A stretch of DNA of 64,000 nt from Paenibacillus vietnamensis (GCF_020169515.1 NZ_JAHMHW010000006.1:62001-126000); one strand, 5' to 3'. Positions 7,936 to 16,369 are shown, numbered from the stretch's first letter. Notes: a model not told the origin generated them from the sequence alone. Made by a program: numbers and translations.

Positions 7936-8067
7936 CTGGAGAGCACAAGCGAATTTGTACAAAAGATCAAAAAAATTCAGTACAATGCCATGCTGAACAA
8001 AAGGCGGAATGGCAACGGCAACCCGGCCGAGCGCATGGCGAATAAGCAGCACAGCACAAACAAATAA
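7936..8067 (+). CDS. Small basic protein (43 aa) with probable CTG start
   Basis: AGGAGG (7921-7926) is followed after 9 nt by CTG, which opens a frame of 43 codons ending TAA at 8065-8067. There is no ATG, GTG or TTG in this frame between the upstream in-frame stop and the CTG; the only internal ATG codons lie far from the ribosome site. The predicted product begins ESTSEFVQKIKKIQ and is rich in Lys, Arg, Asn and Gln (LNKRRNGNGNPAERMANKQ), a plausible amphipathic helix followed by a basic tail. Function unknown. The perfect ribosome site is the main evidence; the frame is too short to be certain. Confidence 0.5.
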   Translation: MESTSEFVQKIKKIQYNAMLNKRRNGNGNPAERMANKQHSTNK

Positions 8068-8082
8068 AGGATTTGTTCCACG

Positions 8083-8180
8083 CAAGCGTAAACGGCTGAC
8101 GCTACGCACGAACCGTTAGCTGCATCTTTGCGCAGCTCGGTTCTGTGCCGTCTTTTGGCGGCACAAGCTCGTTTCGGATG
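8083..8180 (+). repeat. Dispersed structured element, copy 2 (long form, 3' end missing)
   Basis: Starts CAAGCGTAAACGGCTG, continues TACGCACGAACCGTTAGCTG and GCGCAGCTCGGTTCTGTGCC like copy 1, and stops at GTTTCGGATG where a terminator hairpin begins. The terminal hairpin present in the other copies is absent. Confidence 0.8.
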
Positions 8181-8218
8181 AAAAGGCGCCCGGAAGTCTA
8201 TGCTTCCGGACGCCTTTT
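8181..8218. terminator. Bidirectional intrinsic terminator
   Basis: AAAAGGCGCCCGGAAG ... CTTCCGGACGCCTTTT forms a long stem with one mismatch, A-rich on the left and T-rich on the right. It serves the convergent genes 7936-8067 and 8238-8564. Confidence 0.85.
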
Positions 8219-8237
8219 GCCGCGTGATGATGCCTGT

Positions 8238-8564
8238 CTAGGTTGAATATTCGTGCGGATAGTATTCGATGCAAGATGATGCGGCTATCGTGAGACGGCC
8301 CTGTTCCTTGTCATAACGGACGGATCCGTTTTCTACGTAATACCAGGTTTTAAGCGTCGGCTTATCCTCGTATTCCTGGAACATAAACACATTCAGCTCG
8401 TCCTTGAGTGCAAGAATCTCCTCTACGATATCGCTGTGCGGCACGTCTATCGTGAACAGCCAGCCTTCCCCTTGCGATGAAACCTCGTACTTTATATCGT
8501 GCTTACTCGAATCAATGAATGACCGCCCGCCAACCGCGTGCTTGATCAGAAATGTCTGCTTCAC
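8238..8564 (-). CDS. Hypothetical protein (108 aa) in operon with pirin
   Basis: A soluble 108-residue protein, no signal peptide or transmembrane segment, with alternating charged and aromatic residues (WLFTIDVPHSDIVEEILALK, TWYYVENGSVRYDKE) that suggest a small alpha/beta fold. It begins 24 nt downstream of the pirin gene on the same strand and ends at a shared terminator, so the two probably form one transcript. I do not recognise the family. GGAGG stands upstream of the ATG at 8564. Confidence 0.7.
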   Translation of the reverse strand: MKQTFLIKHAVGGRSFIDSSKHDIKYEVSSQGEGWLFTIDVPHSDIVEEILALKDELNVFMFQEYEDKPTLKTWYYVENGSVRYDKEQGRLTIAASSCIEYYPHEYST

Positions 8565-8588
8565 TTTAGGGCCTCCTCCTGCTCCGGG

Positions 8589-9287
8589 TTACGGAAGATC
8601 GATCAGCATAAAAAACACGGACTCGGCCGCTTCCAGCTCCAGCGCGCCCACCTGCTCGATCTGCGCCGTATCGCCCTCCGACAACGCTTGTCCAAGCACG
8701 TTCAGCCGGCCTTCGATGACATACAAATACAGCTTGCGGCCCTCAGCCGTCTCGTAAGGCAGCTGCTTGCCCTGCTCCAGCTTGCTCAGATAGATTGTCA
8801 TGTTCTGGCCGATCCATGCCACCTGCTCCGATGCGTTGTCCGAGACTACCGGAAGCAGCGCATTGTTCAGCTTATCCGTATCGTACCGGGAGGCTTCGTA
8901 AGACGGGGTAACGCCGCGCTCCTTCGGCATGAACCAAAGCTGGAGCAGACGGAGCTCTTCGTCCTCGGAAGCGTTAAACTCCGTGTGGATGACGCCGCTG
9001 CCGGCCGACATGCGCTGCACCTCGCCGAACGAGGAAACGACGGAATTGCCCAAGTTGTCCTCATGCCTGATTTTCCCGTTCAGCACGATCGACACGATTT
9101 CCATATCGCTGTGCGGATGGGCGCCGAACCCTCGTCCCGGATCCACAAAATCGTCATTGCAGACGCGCAAAACGCCGAAGCCGGTCCGGTTCGGATCGTA
9201 ATATTGGCCAAAGGAGAAGCTCGGCCTGCTTCTCAGCCAGCCCAAGTCCACCGAATGCCGCTCTGCGGCCGGAAATACGTTGATCAT
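8589..9287 (-). CDS. Pirin-family bicupin (quercetinase-like)
   Basis: A 232-residue two-cupin protein. The N-terminal cupin carries the pirin signature GFGAHPHSDMEIVSIVLNG (residues about 53-71), whose two His plus the later HTEFN (about 101-105) and a Glu would bind one iron. Relatives include E. coli YhhW, which cleaves quercetin in vitro, and pirins that act as redox sensors; the physiological substrate is unknown. The C-terminal cupin lacks an obvious metal site, as usual in this subfamily. It leads the operon with the 8238-8564 gene. Confidence 0.92.
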   Translation of the reverse strand: MINVFPAAERHSVDLGWLRSRPSFSFGQYYDPNRTGFGVLRVCNDDFVDPGRGFGAHPHSDMEIVSIVLNGKIRHEDNLGNSVVSSFGEVQRMSAGSGVIHTEFNASEDEELRLLQLWFMPKERGVTPSYEASRYDTDKLNNALLPVVSDNASEQVAWIGQNMTIYLSKLEQGKQLPYETAEGRKLYLYVIEGRLNVLGQALSEGDTAQIEQVGALELEAAESVFFMLIDLP

Positions 9288-9435
9288 CCTTTCGCCTCCC
9301 TAATGATTGCCATATCGATAAATCATTTAACTGCAATTGATGCCTTAATATTTCAAGAAATGAAAGCATGTAAGAAAAATAACGGGATTTGATGCAGCAA
9401 AATCGAGCAGCCTGCTCTAAATCGACCATTTTTAT

Positions 9436-9519
9436 GAATTTATATGTACTCAATCCAGTAATTTCGCCAAAAAGCGGTACTCCACCGGATTTAAATACAT
9501 GAAATCCATTTATTTCGCC
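9436..9519. repeat. ~27-bp intergenic repeats (cluster 3)
   Basis: Two units: GAATTTATATGTACTCAATC (from 9436) and TTTAAATACATGAAATCCAT (from 9490), 51 bp apart; a weak third lies near 9378. They fill most of the gap 9288-9605. The second matches the inverted unit at 2593 almost exactly. Confidence 0.75.
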
Positions 9520-9605
9520 AAACCACAGTCCACACACGCTACTCAGCAAGACAACCCAATCCACTTACTTATTTATAGCAGGTTTTCAAAGCTGCGGCAA
9601 GCGGC

Positions 9606-9632
9606 TGTCACAGATCGGCATGCTGCTCCGTC
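9606..9632 (+). promoter_or_regulatory. ECF41-type promoter (TGTCACA-N16-CGTC)
   Basis: TGTCACA at 9606-9612, exactly 16 nt, then CGTC at 9629-9632. This equals the consensus I recall for ECF41 sigma factors. It lies 46 bases before the oxidoreductase start, in front of an operon whose second gene is an ECF41 sigma factor, so autoregulation is inferred. Confidence 0.85.
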
Positions 9633-9677
9633 TCATCAGTATAACGTACTTTATGTACGAAAAAGGAGATGGGCAGC

Positions 9678-10991
9678 ATGCAAACCTATGATGCGGTAGT
9701 GATAGGCGGAGGAATAGCGGGGCTGGTGTCGGCAATCGAGCTGGCGAAGGCGGATAAGAGGGTTATTTTGCTGGAAAAGACCGGGAAGGCGGGTGGACGC
9801 GGAGGCTCCGTCATCACCAAAGGAGCCGTCTTTAATCTCGGAGGCCACGCCCTGTTCAAGGAAGGAGAAGCGTTTGCCGCCTTTCGGGAGTATGGCTTGC
9901 GGCTGAAGGGAGGATCGCCCAAAACGGACGGAAAGGCGATTTGGAGAGGAGGCATCGCGCCGCTGCCCGGTACGGCGCTGGGGCTGCTCGCCTCGCCGCT
10001 GCTCGGCTGGAGAGGGAAGGCACAGCTCGGAAGGCTTTTGGTGGGTTTGCAAGCCGTCCGTACGCAGGAGCTTGGGCATGTTACCCTGCGGGAATGGGCC
10101 GAGAGGACGATCCACGATCCGATGGCGCGCCATATCGTTTACGCTCTCCTGCGCACCTCCACCTACTGCAAGGAAATCGACTTCCAGCTGGCCGGGCCCG
10201 CAATTCGGCAGCTTCAGCGGGTTTTGCGCGGCGGCGTCCTGTATGTGGACGGCGGCTGGCAGTCGATCGTCACGCAGCTGCAGGAGAAGGCCGAGCGGCT
10301 GGGCGTGACCGTATCGGTCGGAACGAAGGCAGCGGAAATCCTTCGGCTGAACGGTGCGGCAGCGGGTGTCCGGCTCGCCGACGGCCAGACACTCAGTGCC
10401 GCAGGCGTCATCGCGGCGGTGCCCCCGGCCGAGCTGGTCAAGCTGCTCCCGGGAGCGGAAATTGCCGCCCTTCGGCGCTGGCGGGACGAAGCAAGGCCGA
10501 TCGCCTCGGCTTGTCTCGACTTATGCCTGAAAAGGCTGCCGGTGCCGGACCGCCATTTTGCCATCGGCCTGGATCAGCCCGTCTTCTTCACGAATCATTC
10601 CAGAGTCTCGAAGCTGAGCGATAATGGTACAATAGTGGTGCACTTAATCAAATATAATGATCTCGGCGGCGGTCACCCCAAAGAAGACGAACGGCTGCTG
10701 GAGCGGACGATGGAGCTGCTTCATCCGGGCTGGCGGGACGCGGAAGTCGCGCGCCGGTATCTCCCCTCCATTACGGTGGCGTACGACTATGCGCATACCG
10801 GCCGCTCCGGCCCTCCCGTCGGTCCCGATGTACCGGGCTTACGCGGGCTCTGTGTCGCGGGAGATTGGGCCGGCCATGACGAACTTCTGGCCGATGCGTC
10901 CGCAGCCAGCGCCAAACGGGCTGCAGCAGCCCTGCTTCTCCAGGCTCGCACCGCCCAAACGAAGGGAAGAGACATCTATCATGTCGTATAA
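9678..10991 (+). CDS. FAD-dependent oxidoreductase (phytoene desaturase/amine oxidase type)
   Basis: A 437-residue flavoprotein. The start at 9678 (MQTYDAVVIGGG) is preferred over 9669 because AAAGGAG stands 9 nt before it. The N-terminal dinucleotide fold GGGIAGLVSAIE and LEKTGKAGGRGGS bind FAD; the C-terminal VAGDWAGHDELLADASAASA segment closes the FAD site, as in CrtI-like desaturases and protoporphyrinogen oxidases. Substrate unknown. Its stop overlaps the sigma factor start by 11 bp. ECF41 sigma genes are commonly paired with an oxidoreductase, decarboxylase or epimerase gene, so this is probably the regulated partner. Confidence 0.9.
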   Translation: MQTYDAVVIGGGIAGLVSAIELAKADKRVILLEKTGKAGGRGGSVITKGAVFNLGGHALFKEGEAFAAFREYGLRLKGGSPKTDGKAIWRGGIAPLPGTALGLLASPLLGWRGKAQLGRLLVGLQAVRTQELGHVTLREWAERTIHDPMARHIVYALLRTSTYCKEIDFQLAGPAIRQLQRVLRGGVLYVDGGWQSIVTQLQEKAERLGVTVSVGTKAAEILRLNGAAAGVRLADGQTLSAAGVIAAVPPAELVKLLPGAEIAALRRWRDEARPIASACLDLCLKRLPVPDRHFAIGLDQPVFFTNHSRVSKLSDNGTIVVHLIKYNDLGGGHPKEDERLLERTMELLHPGWRDAEVARRYLPSITVAYDYAHTGRSGPPVGPDVPGLRGLCVAGDWAGHDELLADASAASAKRAAAALLLQARTAQTKGRDIYHVV

Positions 10992-11934
10992 CGCGTTGCA
11001 GGATGAGTGGTATTCCGCCTATAGGGCGCTTTTGTTCTCGCTTGCTTACCGGATGCTCGGAAGCGTCATGGATGCCGAGGATATCGTACAGGATGCTTTT
11101 GTTTCCCTTCACGCTGCGGACCCGGAAGCCATCCGGCATCCGAAAGCTTTTTTGTGCAAAACCGTAACGAACCGCTGTCTCGACCTTCTCCGCTCCGCAC
11201 GCCGCAGACGCGAGGTGTACACCGGACCTTGGCTGCCTGAGCCGATCGTAAGCGGAATTGGCGGCGATGCCGGCTCCGACCCTATGGAGCGGTATTTGCA
11301 ACAGGAAACGATGTCGACCGCATACGTTCTGCTGCTCCAGCAGCTGTCGGCCTCGGAAAGGGCCGTTTATCTGCTCCGCGAGGCGCTGCAGTACGATTAC
11401 GGAGACATCGCGGACATCGTCGGCAAAAGCGCTGCAAACTGCCGCCAAATCTATGTTCGCGCGAAACGAAGCATGCAGCTTGCCGGCGCGGAGCGGGAGG
11501 AGCCTGCAGACGGCGGTGCCAGCTGCGCGGCGGACGGCAAGCTCGGCCGGATCGTCTCGCAGTTCACGGCCGCGCTCGCAAGCGGCGACATGCCGAAGGT
11601 GCTCGCGCTTCTGGCAGAGGGCGCCGTGCTGTATTCCGACGGCGGGGGCAAAGTAAAAGCGGCCTTGCGCCCTATTAAGGGCGCAGACCGCATATCGGCA
11701 TTTTTATTCGGGATTTTGGCTAAGCTCCCGGAAGGGTACTCCTTTGCTCCGGCGACCGTAAACGGCGAGGCCGGCGTTATTGCTTACCAGCATGGGACGG
11801 TCATGCAGGTCGTCTCCTTCCGCCAGCAGGACGGGCGGATCGACGCCGTCTATCTGGTCAGCAATCCCGATAAGCTAGGGCATCTTGCAGCAGACAGGCC
11901 GCAAAGCGGCGGGCTTAATTCCGAACCGGATTAA
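10981..11934 (+). CDS. sigJ: ECF41-group sigma factor (SigJ-like) with SnoaL-like C-terminal domain
   Basis: A 317-residue ECF sigma factor. Region 2 (SLAYRMLGSVMDAEDIVQDA) and region 4 (YGDIADIVGKSAANCRQIYV) are clear. The linker and C-terminal extension hold the three ECF41 signatures: WLPEP (about residues 81-85), DGGGK (about 220-224) and NPDKL (near 303). In this group the SnoaL-like extension replaces a separate anti-sigma factor and both activates and restrains the protein. No anti-sigma gene is adjacent, as expected. The gene overlaps the oxidoreductase by 11 bp and its last 20 bp overlap the convergent FAH gene. The operon carries the matching promoter at 9606. Confidence 0.95.
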   Translation: MSYNALQDEWYSAYRALLFSLAYRMLGSVMDAEDIVQDAFVSLHAADPEAIRHPKAFLCKTVTNRCLDLLRSARRRREVYTGPWLPEPIVSGIGGDAGSDPMERYLQQETMSTAYVLLLQQLSASERAVYLLREALQYDYGDIADIVGKSAANCRQIYVRAKRSMQLAGAEREEPADGGASCAADGKLGRIVSQFTAALASGDMPKVLALLAEGAVLYSDGGGKVKAALRPIKGADRISAFLFGILAKLPEGYSFAPATVNGEAGVIAYQHGTVMQVVSFRQQDGRIDAVYLVSNPDKLGHLAADRPQSGGLNSEPD

Positions 11935-12775
11935 GCAGCGGCTCAAAGCCGCCGATCCGGCACTCTATCGTATCGCCGCCGCGAATGACGGCCGATCCCG
12001 GGGTGCCGGTCAAAATAATGTCGCCCGGAAGCAGCGTCATGACCTGCGAATGGAAGGCAACCGCGGAATACGGGCGGAATCTCATATAGAACGTTGTGTT
12101 CCGGTGAGCGGTTCTCCCGTTAAGGGCGGTTTCGACGCAAAAGGCGAGCGGATCCGGAAATTCGTCTTTTGTAATGAACTGCGGGCCGAAGCTGAAAAAC
12201 GTATCGAAGCTTTTTGCCCTCGTCAAAAACCGCGGATGGCGGGCATGAATATCCGCCGCAGTTACGTCGATCGCCGTCGTATAACCGGCAATGACGTCGT
12301 AAACGTCCTCTTCGGCGATGTTTTTGCAGTGCTTGCCGATAATGATGCCGAGCTCCGCCTCGGCCGTAATCGTGCCCGCCCCTTGCGGGAGCCGGATCGC
12401 TTCGCCGGGACCGATAATCGTCGTATCCGGCTTCATGAAGCTGACCGGCTCCTCATCCGGGTCCACCGCCGCCAGCTCCGGCTCATCCTTCACGTAGTTC
12501 ATGCCGATGCCCCATATTTTGCGCGGCTGGCGGTAGAGCGGGCCGTACTTCGCCTCCGGATAGGGGATGGCGTCAAGCTCCTTCAGCTTTCCCGCACCCT
12601 CCGCGTTGTACCACTCCGTCAACGGCTCCAGCTCGCCGAGCCGGATCAACTCGAACAGCTCCGTGCTCCACACCGTGCCTGCGGCCGCATTCACCGTCCC
12701 GAGCGGCACAAGACCGCCGGAAGCCGCGATTGCCGCCTGCTCCCTGCCGTTCACCACGATCGTCGACAGCTTCAT
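11915..12775 (-). CDS. Fumarylacetoacetate hydrolase (FAH) family protein
   Basis: A 286-residue enzyme of the FAH fold, which cleaves or isomerises beta-keto acids using a divalent metal. The conserved core is visible: KIWGIGMNY (about 87-95), FMKPDTTIIG, the metal ligands in EAELGIIIG, and the C-terminal LLPGDIILTGTPG. Closest functional groups are 2-hydroxyhepta-2,4-diene-1,7-dioate isomerase and acylpyruvase-like enzymes; the exact substrate cannot be read from sequence. The ATG at 12775 overlaps the amidase stop by 4 bp (ATGA), so the two are translationally coupled, suggesting consecutive steps of one breakdown pathway. Confidence 0.9.
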   Translation of the reverse strand: MKLSTIVVNGREQAAIAASGGLVPLGTVNAAAGTVWSTELFELIRLGELEPLTEWYNAEGAGKLKELDAIPYPEAKYGPLYRQPRKIWGIGMNYVKDEPELAAVDPDEEPVSFMKPDTTIIGPGEAIRLPQGAGTITAEAELGIIIGKHCKNIAEEDVYDVIAGYTTAIDVTAADIHARHPRFLTRAKSFDTFFSFGPQFITKDEFPDPLAFCVETALNGRTAHRNTTFYMRFRPYSAVAFHSQVMTLLPGDIILTGTPGSAVIRGGDTIECRIGGFEPLLNPVRN

Positions 12776-13986
12776 CGTCCTTCGCTCCCCTTTGCGTTCA
12801 TTTGTCCGATCGGTTCATCCGCTGCGTTCGCCGCCCACTCCAGCAGCCTGAGGTCCTGGCCGGGGCCTGCAATGAAGGAAATGCCGATCGGGCAGCCCTG
12901 CCCGCCGGGAACCGGAATCGTCAATTGCGGCAAACCGGCCAGTCCCGCCGCGCAGCTCAATTGAAGCGCATGTACCCGGCGCCGTTCTACATCCTCTCCC
13001 GACAAGCCAAGCAGAGGAGCGATTCCCGGCACAGTAGGCATGGCCATCACGGTGTCGGTGCCGAGCAGCCCAAGAAGCCTTCCGCGTACCTCCTCGCGCT
13101 TGGCATACGAAGCGCCGTGCTGCTCCGGCTTCAGCGTCGACGCCCAGGCAAACCGCTCCGCAATGCCCGGTCCGAAGGACGGCCGCTCCCGCTTCACCCA
13201 GTCTCCATGCTCGCGCCAAACTTCGATCGCTTGAATGTGCCGGAAGGCGTCCATCCATGCGGGCAGCCCTTCCGGCGCAAGCACCGTTGTCTCATGGTTT
13301 TCGGCCAATGACTGCAACAAGGGGATATACCGCGACAAGGCGACCTTCGAGTGAGCGTCCGGCAGCGCCCAGAGGTCCTCCGCGAACATGATGCGCCCGA
13401 AGGTCCCTCGCTTCTGTCCGTCCTGCTTCTCAAGCAGCACACGGCCAACCTCCAGCACCGTCTGTATGTCACGAGCCATCCACCCGACAGTGTCGAAGCT
13501 TGGAGCGAGCGGAATAAGGCCCGCCGTACTTACCGCGCCGTGCGTCGGGCGGATGCCGTAAAGGCCGCAATACGCAGCCGGAACGCGGACCGAGCCGCCC
13601 GTGTCGGTGCCGATCGCAAAATCGGCCGACCCCGCGGCGACAGCCGACGCCGAGCCGCTCGACGAGCCGCCGGGTATGCGTCCCGGAGCCTGCGGGTTCG
13701 GCGGCGTGCCGTAATGCGCGTTTTCCCCGTTGATGCTGTACATCAGCTCATCCGTTATCGTCGTGCCTTCAAGCCTCGCGCCTGCGGCAAGCAGCCGTTC
13801 GATGACGGCCGCATGCCGTGCGGCCGGCCCGTGCGTCCGCAGCCAGTCCGGGTTGCCTGCAGAAGAGACATAACCGGCAATATCGAATACGTCTTTGACC
13901 GCAAACGTTTTGCCGCTCAGGCTGCCCGCTTTCGTCGGCTCCAGGACGATATGTTTATTCGCATATGCATGTTCCCGTTGCTCCAT
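12772..13986 (-). CDS. Amidase signature family hydrolase
   Basis: A 404-residue amidase. The start MEQREHAY at 13986 follows GGAGGGAAAGGTGAAC; longer upstream frames lack a ribosome site. The Ser-cisSer-Lys triad is present: Lys in FAVKDVFDIAG, and the Gly/Ser-rich IPGGSSSGSASAVAAG with IGTDTGGSVRVPA. It cleaves carbon-nitrogen amide bonds; substrate unknown. It is shorter than GatA (about 480), which with the lack of gatC/gatB argues against a tRNA amidotransferase. It lies between a gamma-glutamyltransferase gene and the coupled FAH gene, pointing to use of an amide or gamma-glutamyl compound. Confidence 0.9.
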   Translation of the reverse strand: MEQREHAYANKHIVLEPTKAGSLSGKTFAVKDVFDIAGYVSSAGNPDWLRTHGPAARHAAVIERLLAAGARLEGTTITDELMYSINGENAHYGTPPNPQAPGRIPGGSSSGSASAVAAGSADFAIGTDTGGSVRVPAAYCGLYGIRPTHGAVSTAGLIPLAPSFDTVGWMARDIQTVLEVGRVLLEKQDGQKRGTFGRIMFAEDLWALPDAHSKVALSRYIPLLQSLAENHETTVLAPEGLPAWMDAFRHIQAIEVWREHGDWVKRERPSFGPGIAERFAWASTLKPEQHGASYAKREEVRGRLLGLLGTDTVMAMPTVPGIAPLLGLSGEDVERRRVHALQLSCAAGLAGLPQLTIPVPGGQGCPIGISFIAGPGQDLRLLEWAANAADEPIGQMNAKGSEGR

Positions 13987-14083
13987 GTTCACCTTTCCCT
14001 CCACCTTTTTCAGTCCGTCTGCTTCCGGCTGCCGGCCTCTGCCCGCCAGGTTCGGACGGACAGCACCAAAGCGCCATCCCGGC

Positions 14084-15673
14084 CTACCAGCCGATAGCCG
14101 CCCCGTCGCAGCGCGGATCCGAGCCGCCCTGCACAAAGCCCTGCTCGTCGCGCAAAATAGCATGGGCATGCCCCATAATGCCGTCGAAATCCTTTACCTT
14201 ACGTACGGCATGCCCCGCGGCGGCCAGCGATTCCAGGACGGCGGCGGGCACGCGGCCCTCGACCTTCAGCTCCTGCGTCGGCTCGCCCCACGTGCGCCCC
14301 CACACCCAGCGGGGCTCGTTAATCGCCTGCTGGGGGTCCATGCCGTAATCGACCATGCGTGTAAAAATCGCCGTCTGCGTCTGCGGCTGCCCCTCGCCGC
14401 CCTGCGTGCCGTAAAGCACGGCGGGCTTGCCGTCCCGGCAGGCCATCGCGGGCATCAGCGTATGGAACGTCCGCTTTGACGGCTTCAGGCAATTGACATG
14501 CTTCGGATCCAGCGAGAAGAAGGAGCCTCTGTTTTGCAGCAGGATGCCGGTATTTCCGGCCACGACGCCGGAGCCGAATTCGAAGTAAAGGCTTTGGATG
14601 AAGGAGACGGAATTGCCTTCGGCATCCGTAACGGCCGCATAAGCCGTATCGCTGCCAAGCGGCTCCGATTGCAGGCTTGCAGCCCGGTTCAGCTCGATCT
14701 TGGCCGCCAGCCCGGCGGCATAACCTTTGTCCAGCAGCCGCTCCAGCGGCACCTCCGTAAAGGCCGGATCGGACAAATACCGGTTCCGGTCGCGGAAGCT
14801 GAGCTTCAGCGCCTCCACGCAAAGCTGGTAATACTCATGCGAGCCGTGCTCGATCGAGCCCAGATCGAACTGCTCCAGAATATGCAGCGCCATGATGCCG
14901 GAGAAGCCCTGCGAGTTCGGCGGCATTTGGTGGAGCGTATAGCCCCGGTAGGAGCCTTCGAGCGGCGTGACCCAATCTCCGCGGTGATTCGCAAAATCAT
15001 CCGCCGTCAGCAAGCCGCCGCTGCGTCCGAGAAAACCGGCCATTTCCATCGCCGTCTCCCCCTTGTAAAATTCATCCCGCCCATGCTCGGCCAGCCTCCG
15101 CAGTGTCTTTGCGAGCGCCGCCTGTTTGAAACGCACGCCGGGCTTCGCCGCCCGGCCCCCTGGCAAATAAATAGCCGCCGTCTCCGGCGTACGGGCAAGC
15201 ACCGCTTCGTTGTGGACCGTGTTGGCGTACTGGTCCTTTGACATCGGGAACCCGTTCTCCGCGTAATCGATTGCCGGAGCCAGCACCTGCCCCCACGTCA
15301 GCCTCCCGTATTCGCGGTGTACGGCATCCCAGCCGTCGACCATGCCGGGCACGGTCACAATGCTGCCGATCCCGCGGTTCGGAATGGCCGCCTGACCCGC
15401 GTAAGCGCCGATATCCGCCTCGCAGCCGGAGCGGCCGCTCGCGTTGTAGCCGCGCACCTTGCCCTCCGAATGGTGATAGCCAAGCCAGAAGGAATCTCCG
15501 CCGAGACTGGTCATATGAGGATAAACAACGGCCAGGCAGGCGCTGACGGCAACCGCCGCGTCGAACGCGTTCCCGCCCTGCTCCAGCATTCTGGCGCCTG
15601 CCGCCGTCGCCAAATAATGCGGGCTGACGACCATCGCTTTTGTTCCGATAACGGATTGGTTCACCGCGATCAC
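14084..15673 (-). CDS. ywrD: Gamma-glutamyltransferase-like protein (YwrD type)
   Basis: A 529-residue Ntn-hydrolase precursor of the gamma-glutamyltransferase family, matching the length of B. subtilis YwrD. It lacks an evident signal peptide, so it is probably cytoplasmic, unlike secreted Ggt. The likely autocleavage/nucleophile Thr is in SDTAYAAVTDAEGNSVSFIQ (about residue 345), followed by the small-subunit motifs NRGSFFSL and GTQGGEGQPQTQ. Substrate-binding GGDSFWLGYH and PNRGIGSIVTVPGMV are also present. The gene diverges from ywrC-ywrB-ywrA, the same gene content as the ywr locus of B. subtilis. Confidence 0.92.
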   Translation of the reverse strand: MIAVNQSVIGTKAMVVSPHYLATAAGARMLEQGGNAFDAAVAVSACLAVVYPHMTSLGGDSFWLGYHHSEGKVRGYNASGRSGCEADIGAYAGQAAIPNRGIGSIVTVPGMVDGWDAVHREYGRLTWGQVLAPAIDYAENGFPMSKDQYANTVHNEAVLARTPETAAIYLPGGRAAKPGVRFKQAALAKTLRRLAEHGRDEFYKGETAMEMAGFLGRSGGLLTADDFANHRGDWVTPLEGSYRGYTLHQMPPNSQGFSGIMALHILEQFDLGSIEHGSHEYYQLCVEALKLSFRDRNRYLSDPAFTEVPLERLLDKGYAAGLAAKIELNRAASLQSEPLGSDTAYAAVTDAEGNSVSFIQSLYFEFGSGVVAGNTGILLQNRGSFFSLDPKHVNCLKPSKRTFHTLMPAMACRDGKPAVLYGTQGGEGQPQTQTAIFTRMVDYGMDPQQAINEPRWVWGRTWGEPTQELKVEGRVPAAVLESLAAAGHAVRKVKDFDGIMGHAHAILRDEQGFVQGGSDPRCDGAAIGW

Positions 15674-15778
15674 TCCTATATTGCAAAATGATAGATAAGT
15701 TCACATGTTGATATGTATTAAAATAACACCGTTCCGCCTTCCCGGCAACTGAAACGTAATCATTTTTGTTTTTTTATA

Positions 15779-15807
15779 TTGAAAACGAATGAATTCCTGT
15801 TTATATT
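15779..15807 (+). promoter_or_regulatory. SigA-type promoter of ywrC
   Basis: TTGAAA (15779-15784), 17-nt spacer, TATATT (15802-15807), in the AT-rich divergent region before the Lrp gene. Confidence 0.65.
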
Positions 15808-15883
15808 TATACATATGGTAATTGAATACGGATATTACAGTACATTTTGAAATCAACAGAGTAGAGAAAGGAGCTGCTTCCGC

Positions 15884-16366
15884 ATGCAATCCAAAGCATC
15901 AGATGAAGCTGCCGCAATAGAAATTGACGATATCGACCGCCAAATCATTGCGGAGCTTAATAGAAATGGAAGAATCTCTTACACGGACCTCGCGAAGGAA
16001 ATCGGCCTTTCCCGCGTAGCCGTCCAATCCCGGATCAACGCGCTAATGGATGCAGGAGTCATCGAACGGTTTACGGCCGTTATCAATCCGGAGAAAATCG
16101 GCATTCACGTCTCGGCCTTTTTTAACGTGGAGGTTGAGCCGAAGCATCTGCATGCCGTTGCCGACCAGCTCTCAACGGAGCCTTACGTGACCAGCCTCTA
16201 TCACATGACCGGTCCCAGCAAGCTGCATATGCACGGCCTGTTCCGCAACAATCAGGAGATGGAGCAGTTTTTGAAGGAGAAGCTTTATACGCTGCCCGGC
16301 ATTATGAGCGTCGACTGCCAGGTGCTGATCAACCGCTACAAGAGCCGCATGGGAATGAGGCTTTAA
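15884..16366 (+). CDS. ywrC: Lrp/AsnC-family transcriptional regulator
   Basis: A 160-residue regulator. An N-terminal winged helix ([41 protein letters not shown]) is followed by the RAM ligand-binding domain ([40 protein letters not shown]). GAAAGGAG precedes the ATG. Its stop is 3 bp from the next gene, so it is co-transcribed with the two CHR transporter halves and diverges from the gamma-glutamyltransferase gene. In B. subtilis the equivalent regulator (YwrC, also called ChrS) represses the transporter pair. Confidence 0.93.
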   Translation: MQSKASDEAAAIEIDDIDRQIIAELNRNGRISYTDLAKEIGLSRVAVQSRINALMDAGVIERFTAVINPEKIGIHVSAFFNVEVEPKHLHAVADQLSTEPYVTSLYHMTGPSKLHMHGLFRNNQEMEQFLKEKLYTLPGIMSVDCQVLINRYKSRMGMRL

Positions 16367-16369
16367 GCT

